Shown one piece after another: positions 6,602-10,362 of a stretch of 10,362 nt of DNA. The notes below the pieces were generated by a model. The model made no database searches, was not told the origin of the DNA, and saw only the letters and a list, made by a program, of their open reading frames with translations. A program made the translations under genes and the position numbers. The stretch spans positions 1 to 10,362 of the forward strand of contig SFII01000059.1 of the NCBI GenBank assembly GCA_004555335.1, written 5' to 3'. The stretch is from Coriobacteriaceae bacterium. GTDB lineage: Bacteria > Actinomycetota > Coriobacteriia > Coriobacteriales > Eggerthellaceae. Numbering within the stretch: position 1 is the stretch's first letter; every line of letters begins with the position of its first letter.

Positions 6602-7393
6602 CTATTCCTCCGCAACGCTCGTGACCGAATCGCCCCCATCCAAGAACAGCTCCCCCGAGCCTTCCACATAACGGATCCGCATCTCGGCGAAGGGGGCATC
6701 CTGCTCGACGGTCACCATCCCCCGCTTGAACAGCTCCAGCACGGCCAGGAAGGAAACCACGACCAGGGGCGTCTGCGGGTTTTCCCTCACCAGCTGGCTG
6801 AACACCAGCTCCTTCTGGCTCTTCAGCCTGCTGTGAATGGCGCGCACGTGCAGCTCGACGGGAATGGGCTTGGCCGCGATATGCCCGCTTTCCAGCAGGA
6901 AGGGGTCGCGATTGCCCATGATCTGCGCGCACAGGCACCCCAGTGCATCGGGGGTGATGCCTTCCAGATAGTCGGGCACGAGCGTCATCAGGCTCTTTTC
7001 GGGCCCGAAACCCCGCACATGCATCATTTCCTGAAGCTCGCTACGCTCGCCCAGGTAAGCCGCGGCGTTCTTGAACTGCTTATAGGCGATCAGGCGGGCG
7101 ATAAGCGCATCGCGCGCCTGGACGGGGTCCATTTCGCCTAGTTCCTCGTCAACATCCGCCTGAGCGGAGGGGATGAGACTTGCCGCCTTGATTTCCAGCA
7201 GGGTGGATGCGACCAGCAGGAAATCGCTGGCCACATCCAGGTCCAAGGCCCCCATGCGGGCGACCTCCCGCAAGTACTGGTCGGCGATCTGCGCGATGGA
7301 GATGGCGCCGATGTCCACGCGTTGGCGGCTCACCAGATACAGCAGGAGGTCGAAGGGGCCCTCGAAGCTCTCTGTCCTGACCTTGTACGACAA
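6602..7393 (-). CDS. scpA: Segregation and condensation protein A (bacterial kleisin)
   Basis: Kleisin subunit that bridges the SMC dimer heads and recruits ScpB, acting in chromosome condensation and segregation. The N-terminus MSYKVRTESFEGPFDLLLYLV is the family hallmark and lies in the SMC-neck-binding domain (about 1-75). A charged linker follows (about 78-165). The C-terminal winged helix (about 170-245, with TPLVVVSFLAVLELFKRGMV near 208-227) binds the SMC cap. Length of 263 is normal. The start codon is TTG at 7393 with only a weak AAAGAA upstream, and no in-frame ATG exists nearby, so TTG is forced by homology. It lies 19 nt downstream of the trpS stop. The stop touches the scpB ATG, consistent with co-production of the two subunits. 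Confidence 0.95.
   Translation of the reverse strand: MSYKVRTESFEGPFDLLLYLVSRQRVDIGAISIAQIADQYLREVARMGALDLDVASDFLLVASTLLEIKAASLIPSAQADVDEELGEMDPVQARDALIARLIAYKQFKNAAAYLGERSELQEMMHVRGFGPEKSLMTLVPDYLEGITPDALGCLCAQIMGNRDPFLLESGHIAAKPIPVELHVRAIHSRLKSQKELVFSQLVRENPQTPLVVVSFLAVLELFKRGMVTVEQDAPFAEMRIRYVEGSGELFLDGGDSVTSVAEE
6606..6611 (-). promoter_or_regulatory. Strong ribosome binding site of scpB inside scpA
   Basis: GGAGGA lies 4 nt before the scpB ATG and is formed by the last sense codons of scpA (GAG GAA). It contrasts with the weak TTG start of scpA in the same transcript. Confidence 0.8.
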
Positions 7394-7412
7394 GGCGCGC
7401 CCGATTCTTTGG

Positions 7413-9158
7413 CTATTCGGCTGCGCGGTAGCGCTCGGACTGGGCGGCGATCAGCTCTTCGTCGCTGAAGTAGTTGATGCGCATTGCGTTCTTGCACTCT
7501 TCCAGGGTCTGGGCGGCAACGGCGCGTGCCTGCTCGCTGCCACGGCGCAGGATGTCATAGACCGCAGGGATGTCCTGCTCCAACTCGTGACGGCGCGCAC
7601 GGATGGGCTCCAGGGTCTCTTCGAGCACGCGGGTCAGGAACTTCTTGCACTTGACGTCGCCCAAGCCGCCGCGCATGTAGTGGTCCTTCATTTCCTGCAG
7701 GTTTGCGTATTCGGGCAGGTATTCCGCGAAATGGCGGTCTTCGCAGAAGGCATCCAGATACATGAAGACGGCGTTGCCTTCCACCTTGCCAGGATCCGCC
7801 ACCTGCAGATGGCCGGGATCGGTGTACATGCCCTTGACCTTCTTCGCCACTTCCTCGGCGCTGTCGGACAGGTAGATGCCGTTACCCAAAGACTTGCTCA
7901 TCTTCGCCTTGCCATCGGTACCGGGCAGGCGCTTTGCGGCCTCGCCCTCGGGGATGACCGCCTCGGGCTCCACCAGGACCTCGCCGTAGATGCGGTTGAA
8001 GCTGCGGACGATCTCGCGGGTCTGCTCGATCATGGGCAGCTGGTCTTCGCCGACGGGCACGGTCGTCGCCTTGAATGCGGTGATGTCGGCTGCCTGGCTG
8101 ATGGGATAGGTGAAGAAACCGGTGGGGATGTCGGCATTGAAGCCGCGCATCTGGATTTCCTGCTTGACGGTAGGGTTGCGCTGGACGCGCGCCACGGTGA
8201 CCAGGTTCATGTAGTAGGCGGTCAGCTCGAACAGCTGGGGCACCTGGGACTGGACGAAGATGGTGGTCTTTTCGGGATCCAGGCCGCAGGACAGGTAGTC
8301 GAGCACGACCTCGATGACGTTCTGGCGCACCTTTTCCGGGTTGTCGGCATTGTCGGTAAGCGCCTGGGCGTCGGCGATCATCACGAAGATGCGGTCGAAT
8401 TCGCCGCTGTTCTGCAGTTCGACACGGCGGCGCAGGCTTCCGACGTAATGGCCCAGATGCAGCTTTCCGGTGGCGATGACAGGACAAATCAGATTGGCAA
8501 GGTTGCCGGCAGTGACATCCAAGTACACGCCGATGGGGCTGAAGCCGGTCACGTAGGGAACCAAGAACAGCAGCACCAGCAGTACGGGCATGGCATATTG
8601 CTCGATCTTGTAATACATATGCATCTTCCCCTTGGGAACGAACAGGGCGAAGATGCTCGAACCGTCCAAAGGCGGGACGGGAATGAGGTTGAAGAACATC
8701 AGGTACAGGTTCACGATGATGAACAGCGGCAAGAACCAATAATAGAAGTACATCAGCACCATGGGAGGCTGCGACGTCATGGACAACGCCTCCACCGTGC
8801 CCGAAAGCGCGATGGCTACACCGGATCCCAAAAGCGCCATAAGCAGATTCGCGGCAGGCCCCGCCATGCCCACGATGAAATCGCCCGTTCGCTTGTTCTT
8901 GAAGAACGTGGGGTTGTACGGAACCGGCTTGGCGTAGCCGAAGACCGGGCCGCCCATGATCATCATGAGCAGGGGCAGGATCACGCTGCCGAAGGGGTCC
9001 ACATGCGCAAGCGGGTTGAGCGTGAGCCTACCCGCCGCCTTGGCGGTAGGGTCGCCCAGCCTGTATGCGGCGAAGCCGTGCGCAACCTCATGGAAGACGA
9101 TGGCTGGCACGAAGCTGAGCAGGCAGCATACGTAGTAGATGATGGTAGTGGAATCCAT
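7413..9158 (-). CDS. trpS: In-frame fusion: M50 site-2-type membrane metalloprotease + tryptophanyl-tRNA synthetase
   Basis: One uninterrupted 581-codon frame contains two proteins that are normally separate. Residues 1 to about 224 are a YwhC-like M50 membrane protease. They hold several hydrophobic segments, zinc motif HEVAH (23-27), GRLTLNPLAHVDPFG (43-57), FGYAKPVPYNP (73-83), AGPAANLL (99-106) and the zinc-ligand motif PPLDGSS (162-168). The PIGVYLDVTAGNL segment (208-220) is normally near the end of that family. Residues about 229-581 are TrpRS: TGKLHLGHYVGSL (230-242), ADAQALTDNADNPEK (262-276), PVGEDQLPMIEQT (368-380) and KMSKS (419-423). It should charge tRNA-Trp. The usual TrpRS first strand and the proline of PTG are absent at the join. 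No usable internal trpS start is evident. The start ATG at 9158 has AGGAGG 14 nt upstream. It is either a true fusion or a deletion or assembly join. Confidence 0.88.
   Translation of the reverse strand: MDSTTIIYYVCCLLSFVPAIVFHEVAHGFAAYRLGDPTAKAAGRLTLNPLAHVDPFGSVILPLLMMIMGGPVFGYAKPVPYNPTFFKNKRTGDFIVGMAGPAANLLMALLGSGVAIALSGTVEALSMTSQPPMVLMYFYYWFLPLFIIVNLYLMFFNLIPVPPLDGSSIFALFVPKGKMHMYYKIEQYAMPVLLVLLFLVPYVTGFSPIGVYLDVTAGNLANLICPVIATGKLHLGHYVGSLRRRVELQNSGEFDRIFVMIADAQALTDNADNPEKVRQNVIEVVLDYLSCGLDPEKTTIFVQSQVPQLFELTAYYMNLVTVARVQRNPTVKQEIQMRGFNADIPTGFFTYPISQAADITAFKATTVPVGEDQLPMIEQTREIVRSFNRIYGEVLVEPEAVIPEGEAAKRLPGTDGKAKMSKSLGNGIYLSDSAEEVAKKVKGMYTDPGHLQVADPGKVEGNAVFMYLDAFCEDRHFAEYLPEYANLQEMKDHYMRGGLGDVKCKKFLTRVLEETLEPIRARRHELEQDIPAVYDILRRGSEQARAVAAQTLEECKNAMRINYFSDEELIAAQSERYRAAE
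8460..8495 (-). other. Junction between the M50 and TrpRS parts
   Basis: The protein reads AGNLANLI-CPVI-ATGKLHLGHY here. Up to about ANLI it fits the M50 C-terminus, and from TGKLHLG it fits TrpRS. Family TrpRS proteins read roughly VLTGDRPTGKLHLG, so the strand and the PTG proline are replaced. In the neighbouring frame, after a TGA, the DNA reads F-V-L-S-S-P-P, faintly like a TrpRS start but with no start codon. That could be a remnant of a small deletion or chance. Confidence 0.6.
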
Positions 9159-9172
9159 AGCGAAGCGGGTGC

Positions 9173-9178
9173 CCTCCT
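9173..9178 (-). promoter_or_regulatory. Ribosome binding site of the M50-trpS frame, long spacing
   Basis: AGGAGG overlaps the trmL stop codon but lies 14 nt from the ATG at 9158, longer than the usual 5-9. No closer alternative start codon exists in frame, so initiation may be inefficient or dependent on coupling. Confidence 0.5.
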
Positions 9179-9641
9179 ATACCAGGTCCGGGAAGCCCTG
9201 ACGGCGCAGGACCTCATAGGCGGCGATCGCCACCGAATTGCTCAGGTTCAGGCTGCGCATGCCGCCGCCCATGGGAATGCGCACGCATCTGCCCGCATTC
9301 GCTTGCAGGATTTCGGGGTCGATGCCCCTGCTTTCGCGGCCGAAGACCAGGAAGCATTCCTTCCCGTATTCTTCGTCCGTATAACAGCGGTCGGTCTGGC
9401 CGGTGAAGAAATGCAGATCATCCTGACCATGCGCCTCCAAGAATTCCCCGGTGCATGACCAGCGGGTGATATCCACCTTGTCCCAGTAGTCCATCCCGGC
9501 ACGGCCCAACTGCTTGGAACTGAGGCGGAAGCCCATGGGCTCGACCAGATGCAGCCTGGCACCCGTGCATGCGCAGGTGCGGGCGATATTGCCCGTGTTC
9601 TGGGGGATCTCCGGTTCGAACAGCACGATATTCAGAGCCAT
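9177..9641 (-). CDS. trmL: tRNA (cytidine(34)/uridine(34)-2'-O)-methyltransferase TrmL-like (SPOUT)
   Basis: SAM-dependent SPOUT methyltransferase, predicted to 2'-O-methylate the wobble nucleotide of tRNA-Leu isoacceptors, as E. coli TrmL does. The 154-residue protein has the three SPOUT motifs: FEPEIPQNTGNIARTC (8-23), FGRESRGID (100-108) and the SAM-binding trefoil-knot segment IPMGGGMRSLNLSNSVAIAA (122-141). Also visible are LHLVEPMGFRL (30-40) and GMDYWD (49-54), which match the TrmL group. The frame is open to 9707, but homology begins at MALNIVLFEP. That ATG at 9641 shares one base with the ABC-F stop (TGATG), so 9641 is chosen. Length agrees with the E. coli protein of about 157 aa. 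The exact tRNA target is inferred. Confidence 0.93.
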   Translation of the reverse strand: MALNIVLFEPEIPQNTGNIARTCACTGARLHLVEPMGFRLSSKQLGRAGMDYWDKVDITRWSCTGEFLEAHGQDDLHFFTGQTDRCYTDEEYGKECFLVFGRESRGIDPEILQANAGRCVRIPMGGGMRSLNLSNSVAIAAYEVLRRQGFPDLV

Positions 9642-10362
9642 CACAGACCCGCTTCTTCCTGCTGGCGGCGCATTTCCTCTTCCAACTCCTCGGAAAGCAT
9701 GAGCCATTCTTCCTCGTTGGCCTTGATGCGCTGCTTCAGGGCGGCATGCTCGGCGATCACATCGCTGGTATTGGCCTCGCTCGTGTAGAAGTCGGGGTCC
9801 GCCAGGGTAGCCAGCACCTCTTCCATGCGGGCATTATCCTTTTCCAGCTGGGCTTCCACCTGGGCAAGGCGCTTGCGATGCTCCTTCAGCGCGGCATAGG
9901 CCCTGTTGCGTGCCATCGCCTCGCGGCGCTTCTGTTCCTTCGTTTTGGGGGCGCTGCCCTTTGCCTGCACAGGCTGATCGGCCCTGGCGGAAGCCTGGGC
10001 ACTCCCCTTCCTGGAAGATGCTGCCTTTGCAGACTGCTTCGACTTGCCTGACTGGGCAGCAGCCTTGCCGCCCACGGCCTCGTCGAGCACGGATGCACCG
10101 GTTACCACGGGACTGTCCACCTGACCGCTCTTGTACAGGTAGTAGTCGTAATCCCCGTCATAGGACGTGATCTTGCCGGGCTGCACTTCGATGATGCGGT
10201 TGGCAACGCTGCGGATCAGATGGCGGTCGTGGGTGATGAGCAGGATGGTTCCCTCGAACTTCTTCAGTGCCTGCTCAAGCACATCGGCGCTTGCGATATC
10301 CAAATGGTTGGTAGGTTCGTCCAGGCACAGCAGGGGCTTGGGCGCGACCAGCATCTTAGCCA
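9641..10362 (-). CDS. ABC-F family ATP-binding protein, C-terminal part only
   Basis: Partial: the 5' end lies beyond the right edge and the reading frame enters at 10360. What remains is the end of the second ABC domain, with Walker B LLCLDEPTNHLD and the H-switch LLITHDR. Then come IIEVQPGKITSYDGDYDYYL, a linker of about 50 residues rich in Ala, Ser, Lys and Gln (about 95-140 of the visible part), and a charged helical C-terminus (about 140-235) likely to form a coiled coil. DEPTNHLD plus absence of membrane segments places it in ABC-F, soluble ATPases that act on the ribosome as translation factors or antibiotic-resistance proteins. The subtype (Uup, EttA, YdiF or ARE) cannot be decided without the interdomain linker. 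The stop overlaps the trmL ATG as TGATG, so the two are probably co-transcribed. Confidence 0.92.
   Translation of the reverse strand, partial: AKMLVAPKPLLCLDEPTNHLDIASADVLEQALKKFEGTILLITHDRHLIRSVANRIIEVQPGKITSYDGDYDYYLYKSGQVDSPVVTGASVLDEAVGGKAAAQSGKSKQSAKAASSRKGSAQASARADQPVQAKGSAPKTKEQKRREAMARNRAYAALKEHRKRLAQVEAQLEKDNARMEEVLATLADPDFYTSEANTSDVIAEHAALKQRIKANEEEWLMLSEELEEEMRRQQEEAGL

Noticed and set aside
5282..7141. Plus-strand open frame of 619 codons antisense to rluB, scpB and scpA
   Set aside because: Same cause: antisense of GC-rich genes with few of the relevant codons. There is no domain, and it runs across three well-supported genes.
7173..9458. Plus-strand open frame of 761 codons antisense to the M50-trpS and trmL genes
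   Set aside because: It is codon-aligned with the M50-trpS and trmL minus-strand genes and stays open because they hardly use TTA, CTA or TCA. Its translation is His/Gly/Asp/Val-rich with no recognisable domain.
9642..9707. Longer trmL start at 9707
   Set aside because: The extra 22 residues lie wholly inside the ABC-F gene, are Gly/Arg/Pro-rich and precede the conserved start MALNIVLFEP. TGATG coupling favours 9641.
1..10362. Defence system, prophage, insertion sequence or CRISPR array
   Set aside because: All coding space is filled by housekeeping genes. No transposase, integrase, spaced direct repeats or target-site duplications were seen.

Overview
The window is a compact bacterial chromosomal segment in which every supportable gene lies on the minus strand, so transcription runs from high to low coordinates. 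In that order it reads: the 3' end of an ABC-F ATPase gene, trmL, one continuous M50-protease/trpS reading frame, scpA, scpB, an rluB-type pseudouridine synthase, then a 103-bp gap, tyrA, aroA, cmk, plsC and the 5' part of ispH. The sequence is GC-rich, uses GTG and TTG starts, and rarely uses TTA, CTA or TCA codons, so long open antisense frames appear on the plus strand. The scpA-scpB-rluB neighbourhood, the tyrA-aroA-cmk-plsC-ispH run and the MEP-pathway ispH suggest a high-GC Gram-positive. My best guess is Actinomycetota, class Coriobacteriia, but this is inference from gene order and protein style, not a database match.

Region 4900-10362 is mainly informational and chromosome biology. 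It encodes a ribosome-associated ABC-F ATPase, a tRNA wobble-ribose methyltransferase, tryptophanyl-tRNA synthetase, the kleisin and accessory subunits of SMC condensin, and a 23S-type rRNA pseudouridine synthase. Region 1-4796 is biosynthetic. It encodes prephenate dehydrogenase and EPSP synthase (aromatic amino acids), CMP kinase (pyrimidine nucleotides), a PlsC-like acyltransferase (phospholipids) and IspH (isoprenoids). Most cistrons overlap or abut (TGATG, TAGATG, ATGA, GTGA, and 11-nt and possibly 23-nt overlaps), which predicts translational coupling. The only gap with room for a promoter is 4797-4899. No convincing intrinsic terminator, tRNA, rRNA, CRISPR array, insertion sequence or phage gene is visible.

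The most unusual feature is 7413-9158. A nearly complete site-2-protease-type membrane metalloprotease (HEVAH and LDG motifs) runs in frame, without stop or start, into a tryptophanyl-tRNA synthetase that is complete except for its first strand. The proline of the class I PTG signature reads as alanine exactly at the join. This is either a real membrane-tethered synthetase or, at least as likely, a deletion or assembly join between two neighbouring genes. The second oddity is 5626-5851, between the scpB stop and the conserved S4-domain start of the pseudouridine synthase. It is open in frame but has atypical composition and is rich in inverted repeats and G-runs.
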